A stretch of 6,982 bases of DNA from an uncultured Aliterella sp. (GTDB lineage: Bacteria > Cyanobacteriota > Cyanobacteriia > Cyanobacteriales > Chroococcidiopsidaceae). Positions 1-5,677 of this stretch are shown one piece after another. Every line of letters begins with the position of its first letter. Position 1 is the first letter of the stretch. Made by a program: the position numbers and the translations under genes. A model generated the notes under the pieces. That model made no database searches. It was not told where the DNA came from and worked only from the letters and a program-made list of their open reading frames with translations. The DNA lies in assembly GCA_905479905.1 (NCBI GenBank), contig CAJQOK010000402.1:1-6982 (forward strand), read 5' to 3'.

Positions 1-32
1 CCAGCTTTAGTGCGAGTAGGCTGCGGTAACAT
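1..32 (-). CDS. Possible start of a leftward gene, cut by the window edge
   Basis: An ATG at 32-30 opens a frame that stays open for ten codons (MLPQPTRTKA) to the left edge. It lies 29 bases past the stop of the leftward gene before it, so it could be the next gene of the same unit. A weak purine stretch (TTAGG) lies a few bases upstream of the ATG. Too little is present to name a product, and a short open stretch like this can occur by chance. Confidence 0.25.
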   Translation of the reverse strand, partial: MLPQPTRTKA

Positions 33-61
33 TGACCTAAGTTTATAAAACTTCCAATTTG

Positions 62-733
62 TTATACTGCTGAGTCTTCCTCAACGGCGGCACTTGACAT
101 ACCATATTTACCAGCAAGCCCTCGATACCATTTTCCTTTCTTCGCACCCACCGACAGGACATTCGAGACACGCTCTCGCGCCTTGCTTCTTAACTCTTTT
201 GGAATCTCCTGTACAAAAATGGCATCTAGTATTGTTGTAATTTCTAATACCTGTTCTAAGCGCTGTTGCATAATTTCAGCTACAGCCTCAGCTAGACTAG
301 CGTTGATAAAGTCTTCTTTTAAATACTGCTGCCAAGTATCTGCTTCTTTGCTTGCCTCCTTGGTGGGTACGGATTTCTTATTTGACTTGCTGGTAGAAGA
401 AGATATATTTTTCTTACCTTGTCGCTTTTGAGTGGATGGCGCAGCTTCGGTAGTATCTATCGTTGTATTTTCTAGCTCTGGAGTTGCCACTTCTGGAACA
501 GGGGGTTGGGCTAGTTTTTCAACTAATTCTGGAGTTGATGTGACTACAGGTGTAGGATATGCAGTATCTACAGGAGGAAATAGGCTGATAACGTTTTTGA
601 GACTGTGGCGTTTCTCTTGAATGGACTGAAGTTGAGCCGCTAACTGGACTTCAGTTGCTGCTAAGTCGGCATCAATTTCTAAAAGTTTGGCAACGATGGA
701 ATTAGATGTAGGAGAAATGGAGGAGTTTTGCAC
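62..733 (-). CDS. Hypothetical cyanobacterial protein: coiled coil plus HTH-like C-terminus
   Basis: Encodes 223 residues from a GTG start at 733; no usable in-frame ATG lies nearby. Four parts are visible. About residues 13-52 form a heptad-like, Leu/Ile/Glu/Gln-rich helix, probably a coiled coil. About 53-98 are a Pro/Thr/Val-rich flexible linker. About 99-130 are a Lys/Ser-rich basic stretch. About 131-212 are a compact, helical, conserved-looking domain that opens with WQQYLKEDF, has alternating helices, and ends in VLSVGAKKGKWYRGLAGKY. The last part, with amphipathic helices followed by a basic hairpin with Trp and Tyr, resembles a winged-helix fold such as the HARE-HTH type. Together with the basic linker this suggests nucleic-acid binding, but that is inference. 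No signal peptide or membrane segment is seen. It lies 77 bases downstream of the recombinase-like gene on the same strand and may be co-transcribed with it. I do not know its function. Confidence 0.75.
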   Translation of the reverse strand: MQNSSISPTSNSIVAKLLEIDADLAATEVQLAAQLQSIQEKRHSLKNVISLFPPVDTAYPTPVVTSTPELVEKLAQPPVPEVATPELENTTIDTTEAAPSTQKRQGKKNISSSTSKSNKKSVPTKEASKEADTWQQYLKEDFINASLAEAVAEIMQQRLEQVLEITTILDAIFVQEIPKELRSKARERVSNVLSVGAKKGKWYRGLAGKYGMSSAAVEEDSAV

Positions 734-810
734 CGTAAAAATAACTTAAATTGAATAAGTATAAAGTATTACTCACTATTATGCACTTGCTAGTAACAAC
801 TATAAAAATG

Positions 811-1641
811 TTATCTATTAGTTCTAGATGTTTTCGGCAAAGTTCGCAAATGCCAGTTAGAGGGACTGAGCCAGTAGTTATCGGAAATTTCTGGCAAGCG
901 GGGAGACAACAAATAAGCACCCAAAAGATAATCGATGATATTTTCATCGGCGCTAATCCCAGCAAAAGCTTTGATTTGCTCAAAAGCAAGCAAAAAAGTC
1001 TCCTCACGCTTGCGGTTAATTGTCTGGTACTCTTTTTGAAAGGAAGCAGGCATAGCTGAGGATGTAGCGTAATAATTCCACAGCAGGCAGCACTCATGTA
1101 GAGATAGATTGGCTCCTTGCAGCAACAAAGCGGCGCGGTAATATAGCCCAGAACGGCGGAGCATATAGGGATGAACAGGAATTGGCAAACCAGCTTTTTC
1201 GCCAGCTTGGTAAACGATATGGTGCAAAGAGCGACTTCTTAGGCGTTGTTGTCTTTCGCTTTCTAGTAGCCAATCAGTTTTACTTCGGTGTATTAATTCC
1301 TGCAAAATCTCAATTTCCGCAGGACACAAAGGCTGCTGGTTGACCACAACTTGAGGCTGGATGCGGAGGGACTTAGAGCGATTGCGGACAACAAGCAAGG
1401 TATTGGCAGCTTTATTCAGGTCGCACCAGCGCAAATGGCAGATTTCCGATGGTTGTAGCGCTTGAGCGATTGGCAGCATGACTAGAGCTTGGTTACGGGT
1501 GGGAGCGCGGGTTTGCTTAGTAGCGGGAATTAGGGCATCGACTTCGTGGAGGTAGAGGAATTGGCGATGGTCGCTTCGCGAACCGCCGAAGGCATCGCGG
1601 CGGGATGAATTGGGGAGTTTGCGTGGGGGAGGCTTGATCAT
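811..1641 (-). CDS. Tyrosine recombinase/integrase-like protein, catalytically degenerate
   Basis: The ATG start at 1641 gives 276 residues; a TTG at 1722 in the same frame would add 27 residues of no recognisable character, so the start is uncertain. The fold signature is that of small FimB/phage-type tyrosine recombinases: an N-terminal FLYLHEVDALI helix, then ALQPSEICHLRWCDL (family pattern GLRxSEL..LRW), then AGEKAGLPIPVHPYMLRRSG (pattern HPHMLRH). Active enzymes use Arg, Lys, HxxR, a second His/Trp and a nucleophilic Tyr. Here the first Arg is Gln63, the HxxR His is Tyr159, only Arg162 of that motif remains, and the LGH box is absent. Tyr190 or Tyr191 in WNYYA could stand for the nucleophile. 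About 80 extra residues follow the catalytic domain. The frame is intact, so this is either a recent loss of function or a recombinase fold kept for DNA binding. A GC-rich dispersed repeat encodes residues 13-27. Confidence 0.75.
   Translation of the reverse strand: MIKPPPRKLPNSSRRDAFGGSRSDHRQFLYLHEVDALIPATKQTRAPTRNQALVMLPIAQALQPSEICHLRWCDLNKAANTLLVVRNRSKSLRIQPQVVVNQQPLCPAEIEILQELIHRSKTDWLLESERQQRLRSRSLHHIVYQAGEKAGLPIPVHPYMLRRSGLYYRAALLLQGANLSLHECCLLWNYYATSSAMPASFQKEYQTINRKREETFLLAFEQIKAFAGISADENIIDYLLGAYLLSPRLPEISDNYWLSPSNWHLRTLPKTSRTNR
1566..1604. repeat. GC-rich dispersed cyanobacterial repeat inside the integrase-like gene
   Basis: This tract reads TCGCTTCGCGAACCGCCGAA and continues GGCATCGCG. 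It has the small hairpin CTTCG (1574-1578) / CGAAG (1587-1591) and is much richer in GC than the flanks. The word resembles HIP1-associated dispersed repeats found in many copies in cyanobacterial genomes (recalled, not searched). It sits in frame and adds a low-complexity peptide (RRDAFGGSRSDHR) just before the first recognisable helix of the recombinase-like protein. Confidence 0.6.
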
Positions 1642-1792
1642 GGAGCAATTAATTTTTTGAGTGGTCGCTATTTGTAGTTGTATTTTGTGACGTACTTGGA
1701 TACTAGAAGCCTTTTTCACCAATCAACTTACAGTAAATAGTCTGTGCTGATCAAAGTGATTTTAGGCTCAAAGGGAGCAATCATCTAAAGAA

Positions 1793-1811
1793 AAGTTAAG
1801 AATTGGTTAAC
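1793..1811 (-). promoter_or_regulatory. Pho-box-like direct repeats (possible SphR/PhoB site)
   Basis: On the minus strand the sequence is GTTAACCA, three bases, then CTTAACTT. The cyanobacterial SphR box is described as tandem PyTTAAPyPy(T/A) octamers spaced by three bases. The second octamer fits fully and the first fits except for its initial G. A third unit in phase at 1782-1789 (TTTAGATG) matches poorly. The repeats lie just upstream of the arsR-pst promoter and touch the large inverted repeat, so control by phosphate starvation is plausible. They point away from the pst operon, and GTTAAC is self-complementary, so this remains a candidate. Confidence 0.4.
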
Positions 1812-1836
1812 GAACCATGATTGATATGAATATAAT
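1807..1836 (+). promoter_or_regulatory. Probable sigma-70-type promoter of the arsR-pst operon
   Basis: A perfect -10 hexamer TATAAT lies at 1831-1836. Eighteen bases upstream is TTAACG at 1807-1812, a four-of-six match to TTGACA. Transcription would start near 1843, leaving a leader of about 55 bases before arsR. The -10 box lies in the 12-base spacer of the large inverted repeat and the -35 overlaps the Pho-box-like repeats, so both repression and activation could act here. Confidence 0.5.
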
Positions 1837-1855
1837 TTAATATCAATCATGGTTC
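1812..1855. promoter_or_regulatory. Perfect 16-12-16 inverted repeat, likely ArsR operator
   Basis: The left arm GAACCATGATTGATAT (1812-1827) is the exact reverse complement of the right arm at 1840-1855, with the AT-rich spacer GAATATAATTTA between them. Sixteen matched pairs with no mismatch are not expected by chance in a 176-base intergenic region. The repeat brackets the -10 box and lies 43 bases upstream of the ArsR-family start codon. ArsR/SmtB proteins bind AT-rich inverted repeats at their own promoters, so the likely role is autorepression of arsR and repression of the pst genes behind it. It is longer than the usual 12-2-12 site and could hold two dimers. An extra TTGAT half-site at 1859-1863 lies just downstream. 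Confidence 0.65.
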
Positions 1856-1898
1856 CGGTTGATTAGAAGTAGACCATAAAGTTTTTCGTGAGTAATGC

Positions 1899-2213
1899 AT
1901 GGATATTAAAAAAGTTTCCCCACAGTCCTCTTGTGTTCGCCAGTTGAAGACTTTAGCAGACTCAACACGTCTAGCAATTTTGGCTCTGCTAGAAAGCGGA
2001 CCTAAGCACGTTTACGAAATGAATGCCGTGTTGAGATTGGAGCAAAGTTTACTATCTCACCATCTCAAAGTTTTGCGAGACGAGGGTTTAATTGTAGCGA
2101 CGCGAGATGGTAAAGCAGTGCTTTATCAGTTTGGGTCTAAAGTTATTAGCGTTAATGGATATAGGACGATTGACTTAGGGTGTTGTTTTCTTTCATTTGA
2201 CCCAATTGCTTAA
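1899..2213 (+). CDS. ArsR/SmtB-family HTH transcriptional regulator
   Basis: Encodes 104 residues from the ATG at 1899; GTGAG at 1888-1892 is a weak ribosome site. It is a compact winged-helix protein. Residues 15-33 (QLKTLADSTRLAILALLES) are the family's opening helices. Residues 37-60 hold the recognition helix (QSLLSHHLKVLRDEGL pattern), and residues 64-78 form the wing (IVATRDGKAVLYQF). The classical E. coli-type arsenic site, Cys-x-Cys in the helix before the recognition helix, is absent: the equivalent stretch is HVYEMNAVL. Three cysteines exist, Cys12 near the N-terminus and the vicinal pair Cys95-Cys96 near the C-terminus. Other ArsR proteins bind As(III) through N-terminal or C-terminal cysteines, so a thiol-metalloid sensor is possible but unproven. 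It is the first gene of the pst operon, 36 bases ahead of pstS, and probably binds the inverted repeat upstream. The family assignment is firm; the inducer is unknown. Confidence 0.9.
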   Translation: MDIKKVSPQSSCVRQLKTLADSTRLAILALLESGPKHVYEMNAVLRLEQSLLSHHLKVLRDEGLIVATRDGKAVLYQFGSKVISVNGYRTIDLGCCFLSFDPIA

Positions 2214-2249
2214 TAGATTGCAAGTTTAAGAGGATTATTATTTTAACCA

Positions 2250-3092
2250 ATGAAAAACTTAGGAATTATAGCACTACTGTCTTTAGGGTCAAGCATCTGT
2301 TTCGTGCTGCAATCGTGTTCAAAGCCTCCAGAAGTAGCAAAGGAGCTACAGGGTAAGCTAGTTTTAACTGGCTCTAGCACTGTAGCGCCACTGGCGGCGG
2401 AGATCGCGAAGCGTTACGAAATGGAGCATCCAGAAGCTCGAATTGATGTACAAACCGGAGGCTCTTCACGAGGAATTGCCGATGCGCGTCAGGGAACAGC
2501 AGATATAGGTATGATATCGCGATCGCTCAAAGCCAATGAAAAGGATTTACAAGCATTTACTATTGCCAAGGATGGGATCTCAGTAATTCTCAACCGAGAT
2601 AACCGGGTTCAAAACCTCAGTGACAAGCAAATTGTTAATATTTACACTGGTAAAATTACTAACTGGAAACAAGTCGGCGGTACTGATGCTCCAATCACTG
2701 TAGTTAATAAAGCCGATGGACGTTCCACCCTAGAACTATTTGCCGAACACTTTAAAATCAAGACTAAGGATATTGAAGCCGATGTGGTAATTGGTGATAA
2801 TGAGCAAGGCATCAAGACAGTAGCTGGAAATCCCAATGCTATTGGTTATGTCTCTATCGGTTCTGGCGAATACGCTGCCACCCACAAAACTCCTATCAAA
2901 CTGCTGCCAGTGGAAGGAGTAACTGCCTCAATCACCAACGTCAGCAAAGGTACATTTCCTATTTCTCGTTCCCTCAACTTGGTGACAAATACAACCCCAA
3001 CTGGGTTGCAAAAAAGCTTTATTGATTTTGCTCGTTCCCCGCAAGTGCAGGACATAGTAAAGGAGCAATATTTTGTCCCCGTCTCGCAGTGA
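2250..3092 (+). CDS. pstS: PstS phosphate-binding lipoprotein of the Pst ABC importer
   Basis: Binds inorganic phosphate outside the inner membrane and delivers it to PstC-PstA. It has 280 residues, shorter than the E. coli protein of about 346 and typical of the compact PstS group. Residues 1-22 are a lipoprotein signal peptide with the lipobox LQSC, so Cys23 would be lipidated and anchor the protein. Ligand-binding loops are visible: TGSSTVAPL at 40-48, TGGSSRGIADARQGTADIG at 69-87, and DGRST at 156-160. IYTGKITNW at 131-139 is a family hallmark. The ATG at 2250 follows an AAGAGGA stretch at 2228-2234, rather far for a ribosome site. The 3' end overlaps pstC by 20 bases. The residues show a phosphate-type PstS; they cannot show affinity or discrimination against arsenate. 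Confidence 0.95.
   Translation: MKNLGIIALLSLGSSICFVLQSCSKPPEVAKELQGKLVLTGSSTVAPLAAEIAKRYEMEHPEARIDVQTGGSSRGIADARQGTADIGMISRSLKANEKDLQAFTIAKDGISVILNRDNRVQNLSDKQIVNIYTGKITNWKQVGGTDAPITVVNKADGRSTLELFAEHFKIKTKDIEADVVIGDNEQGIKTVAGNPNAIGYVSIGSGEYAATHKTPIKLLPVEGVTASITNVSKGTFPISRSLNLVTNTTPTGLQKSFIDFARSPQVQDIVKEQYFVPVSQ
3058..3065 (+). promoter_or_regulatory. Strong ribosome binding site that selects a TTG start for pstC
   Basis: TAAAGGAG is a near-perfect Shine-Dalgarno sequence, seven bases before TTG at 3073. It lies inside the pstS coding region. No ATG occurs at a suitable distance, and the frame from TTG gives the expected PstC N-terminus, so the non-ATG start is well supported. Confidence 0.75.
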
Positions 3093-3927
3093 AGTAATCT
3101 TAGTATGGACATTACGGGGAATGGCGCTTTTGGCAGCAGCAATTGTGGTTTTAATCATGCTGTTTCTAATCTGGGAAACCTTGCCCATCCTACAAACAAT
3201 AGGTTTAGCTCGATTCTTCAACGATCCTGACTGGCATCCTACCAGTGAAGAATTTAATTTGTTGCCAATGTTATGGGGAACGCTATTAGTAACAGCAGGA
3301 GCAGTGTTAATAGCAACTCCACTAGGCATTTTTAGCGCAATTTTTTGCCACTATTATGCCCCGTCAGTAATCGCTAGTTTGTATCGGCGTTTAATTGAAC
3401 TGTTAGCTGGTATTCCCTCAGTAGTTTATGGCTTCTGGGGTTTAGTTGTGCTAGTGCCAATTATTGGACGCATTCATCCACCAGGGGCAAGTTTGTTAAC
3501 AGGAATTTTAATTTTGACGTTGATGATTCTACCCACAATTACCTTATTAGCGGATGCTAGCTTGGCAAGTGTGCCACCAGAGTATCTACGCGGTTGTGCA
3601 GCAATAGGACTGGGACGTTGGGCAACGGTACGCGGTGTTGTTTTGCCAGCAGCTTTGTCAGGTTTGTTAACAGGTGTAATCTTGGGAACGGGACGAGCGA
3701 TTGGCGAAACTATGGCAGTGCTAATGGTTTGCGGTAACGTGGTTCAGATTCCTATGAATGTATTTGATCCAGTGCGGACTTTGACAGCAAATATTGCTCT
3801 AGAGATGGCTTATGCAGTAGGCAATCATCGTGCTGCATTGTTTGTCAGTGGGTCAGTTTTGATGGCAATGGTCGTCGCTTTAGTCATTGTTGCTGAACTG
3901 CTTAATAAGGGGCAGATTTATGAGTAA
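3073..3927 (+). CDS. pstC: PstC phosphate ABC transporter permease
   Basis: One of the two membrane subunits of the phosphate channel in the cytoplasmic membrane. It has 284 residues from a TTG start and about six hydrophobic segments: roughly 15-35, 65-91, 107-131, 140-161, 190-212 and 255-278. The cytoplasmic EAA-type loop that docks on PstB lies at about 174-192 (GCAAIGLGRWATVRGVVLP), followed by GTGRAIGETMAVL, diagnostic for PstC/PstA. LLAGIPSVVYGFWGL at 110-124 is also a PstC hallmark. Length is near the family norm of about 300. It overlaps pstS by 20 bases and pstA by 8 bases (ATGAGTAA), so translation of the three is probably coupled. No defect is seen. Confidence 0.95.
   Translation: MSPSRSEVILVWTLRGMALLAAAIVVLIMLFLIWETLPILQTIGLARFFNDPDWHPTSEEFNLLPMLWGTLLVTAGAVLIATPLGIFSAIFCHYYAPSVIASLYRRLIELLAGIPSVVYGFWGLVVLVPIIGRIHPPGASLLTGILILTLMILPTITLLADASLASVPPEYLRGCAAIGLGRWATVRGVVLPAALSGLLTGVILGTGRAIGETMAVLMVCGNVVQIPMNVFDPVRTLTANIALEMAYAVGNHRAALFVSGSVLMAMVVALVIVAELLNKGQIYE
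3907..3912 (+). promoter_or_regulatory. Ribosome binding site that decides the pstA start
   Basis: AAGGGG lies seven bases before ATG at 3920. This favours that ATG over the in-frame ATG at 3887, which would add eleven residues and a longer overlap with pstC. Confidence 0.6.
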
Positions 3928-4861
3928 AAATTCAGCACTGGAAGATCAGCCTGAGAAAATTGAGGCTCATTATGGGCTGGCACAAACTAAAGGCAAAAGC
4001 CTATCTTTACACTTAAGCAAACTACAGCCAGAAGAATTGGTTTGGAGTGCAATAACTTGGGCTGTTGCTGCTCTAGTTACAGGGGCGCTGCTATGGCTAT
4101 TAAGCGACGTGTTCTGGCATGGCATAGGTCAGATATCTTGGGAATTTCTCACTACGCCGCCAAGCAATGCAGGTCGAGAGGGAGGAATTGCGCCAATTTT
4201 AGTTTCAACAGCCCTAATTGTTGGAGTTTGTCTAGCAGTTTCAATTCCTATATCTGTAGGAACTGCCATACTGCTTGCTGAATTTGCTTCTTCTTCGAGT
4301 GGACTAGGGCTATTAGTGCGCTTGAGCTTAGACGTTTTAGCAGGTGTACCTTCGATTGTCTTTGGTCTATTCGGGAACGCTTTCTTTTGTAAGACATTAG
4401 GGATGGGCTTTTCTATTCTCTCTGGTGGGTTGACGCTGGCGTGTATGGTGCTGCCGATTCTGATTCGCTCAACGCAGTCAGGGTTTCAAGCTGTACCGAA
4501 TGACTATCGGCGCTCGGCTGCGGCACTGGGAATTTCACGTACAGCGATTCTGTGGGAACTACTGCTGCCTGCTGCCATGCCTGGAATAGCGGTGGGGCTA
4601 CTATTGGGTTTAGGACGAGCGATTTCTGAGACAGCAGCTTTAATTTTTACTAGCGGTTATGTAGATAGAATGCCAGAGTCGCTGCTTGATTCAGGGCGAA
4701 GTCTTTGCGTCCATATCTACGACCTTGCCATGAATGTCTCTGGAGGAGAACCCCATGCTTACGCCTCTGCTCTAGTATTAATAGTTTTTTTAGTGCTAAT
4801 TAATGGCGCAATATCGTGGTTAGCAGAGCATTTCCGGCAATCTAAAATTTTTGTGGTATGA
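3920..4861 (+). CDS. pstA: PstA phosphate ABC transporter permease
   Basis: Second channel subunit, pairing with PstC. From ATG at 3920 it has 313 residues; an upstream in-frame ATG at 3887 is less likely. A polar cytoplasmic N-terminal tail of about 40 residues precedes the first membrane segment (about 43-63). Further segments lie near 90-120, 135-157, 164-182, 215-235 and 286-303. The EAA-type loop is at about 199-218 (SAAALGISRTAILWELLLPA), followed by GLGRAISETAAL. LDVLAGVPSIVFGLFG at 137-152 is the PstA counterpart of the PstC hallmark. The stop overlaps the pstB start in the four-base pattern ATGA. No defects are seen. Confidence 0.95.
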   Translation: MSKNSALEDQPEKIEAHYGLAQTKGKSLSLHLSKLQPEELVWSAITWAVAALVTGALLWLLSDVFWHGIGQISWEFLTTPPSNAGREGGIAPILVSTALIVGVCLAVSIPISVGTAILLAEFASSSSGLGLLVRLSLDVLAGVPSIVFGLFGNAFFCKTLGMGFSILSGGLTLACMVLPILIRSTQSGFQAVPNDYRRSAAALGISRTAILWELLLPAAMPGIAVGLLLGLGRAISETAALIFTSGYVDRMPESLLDSGRSLCVHIYDLAMNVSGGEPHAYASALVLIVFLVLINGAISWLAEHFRQSKIFVV

Positions 4862-5667
4862 ACAAATCGATAATTAGAAAGCAAGATTATGGTACACTTG
4901 AAAGTAAACCTCCATCAATGCAAACAGAGAGATTAAGCCTAGATTACGGGAAAAAACAAGCCTTTAAAGACGTATCGTTGGCGATCGCATCCGGTAGGAT
5001 CACAGCGCTAATCGGTCCTTCCGGTTGTGGCAAAACCAGCTTTCTAAATTGTCTGAATCGCTTAACTGAGCTAACACCGAGTTGTAAAGTTTCAGGGCGC
5101 GTCCTATTGGGAGAGCAGGATGTGCAAGCTCTCGCTCCGATTTTACTGCGTCGTCGAGTTGGAATGCTGTTTCAAAAACCAAACCCATTCCCGCTCTCGA
5201 TTATAAGAAATATCGAATTTCCCTTGCGAGAACACGGGGTAAAGAAGCGAGACGAAATTGATCGCCGAGTCGAGAATGTCTTGCGAGATGTGGGGCTTTG
5301 GGATGAAGTGAAGGACAGGCTTTCGGCTCCTGCTTTTTCGCTTTCTGGCGGTCAACAACAACGTCTATGTTTAGCTAGAGCGCTAGCGCTGGAACCAGAG
5401 GTTCTACTTATGGATGAACCTTGCAGCGCTCTCGATCCAATCTCTAGCGAAGCTGTAGAAGATTTGATTGCTAGTCTGCGTAGTAGATATACGCTGCTTG
5501 TTGTCACTCACAACCTAGCGCAAGCAAAACGCATTGCTGATGATGTAGCGCTGTTTTGGGTAGTTGATGGAGTTGGGCAACTAATTGAAGTTGGTTCAGC
5601 TTCACAGCTTTTTTCATCCCCACAGCACGAATTAACTGCTGCTTTCGTTAACGGTAGAAGGGGTTAA
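4858..5667 (+). CDS. pstB: PstB phosphate ABC transporter ATP-binding protein
   Basis: The ATPase that drives phosphate import, acting as a dimer on the cytoplasmic face of PstC-PstA. It has 269 residues with every ABC motif intact: Walker A GPSGCGKT at 53-60, Q-loop FQKPNPFP at 105-112 (the PstB-specific form), signature LSGGQQQR at 162-169, Walker B LLMDEPCSALDP at 183-194, and the switch His218 in VTHN. The N-terminal tail of about 20 residues before the core is longer than in many homologues; Met21 (4918) is an alternative start, but the ATGA overlap with pstA favours 4858. The segment after the Q-loop (IEFPLREHG) differs from the common AYGLRLHG form, suggesting a divergent paralogue rather than the housekeeping copy. 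No phoU follows. A stem-loop covers the stop codon. Confidence 0.95.
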   Translation: MNKSIIRKQDYGTLESKPPSMQTERLSLDYGKKQAFKDVSLAIASGRITALIGPSGCGKTSFLNCLNRLTELTPSCKVSGRVLLGEQDVQALAPILLRRRVGMLFQKPNPFPLSIIRNIEFPLREHGVKKRDEIDRRVENVLRDVGLWDEVKDRLSAPAFSLSGGQQQRLCLARALALEPEVLLMDEPCSALDPISSEAVEDLIASLRSRYTLLVVTHNLAQAKRIADDVALFWVVDGVGQLIEVGSASQLFSSPQHELTAAFVNGRRG

Positions 5668-5674
5668 CGAAAGC
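5641..5674 (+). terminator. Perfect 12-bp stem-loop over the pstB stop codon
   Basis: GCTTTCGTTAAC at 5641-5652 is the exact reverse complement of 5663-5674, with a ten-base loop. The stem includes the last codons and the TAA of pstB. It ends the operon, so termination or protection of the mRNA 3' end is likely. No T-run follows, so it is not a classical intrinsic terminator on either strand. The structure is certain; the function is inferred. Confidence 0.5.
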
Positions 5675-5677
5675 GCT

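Noticed and set aside
39..53. Small hairpin AAGTTT-ATA-AAACTT after the leftward hypothetical gene
   Set aside because: Only six AT-rich pairs and no T-run; too weak to call a terminator.
751..1059. Rightward open frame opposite the integrase-like gene and its intergenic region
   Set aside because: Shadow of the leftward gene, with no domain signal and no ribosome site.
1849..1866. Five-codon leader ORF (MVPVD) in the arsR leader
   Set aside because: No ribosome site; most of it lies in and just after the right arm of the operator; chance explains it.
2242..2249. TTTAACCA directly before the pstS start, resembling one Pho-box octamer
   Set aside because: A single octamer in AT-rich DNA with no second unit in phase, and its place at the start codon makes activation from it unlikely.
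2928..3329. Leftward open frame across the pstS-pstC junction
   Set aside because: Antisense to two well-supported genes; its translation shows no family signature.
5662..5671. The ten bases GGTTAACGAA occur both here and at 1805-1814
   Set aside because: A shared 10-mer is expected by chance among the many pairs in a window of this length.
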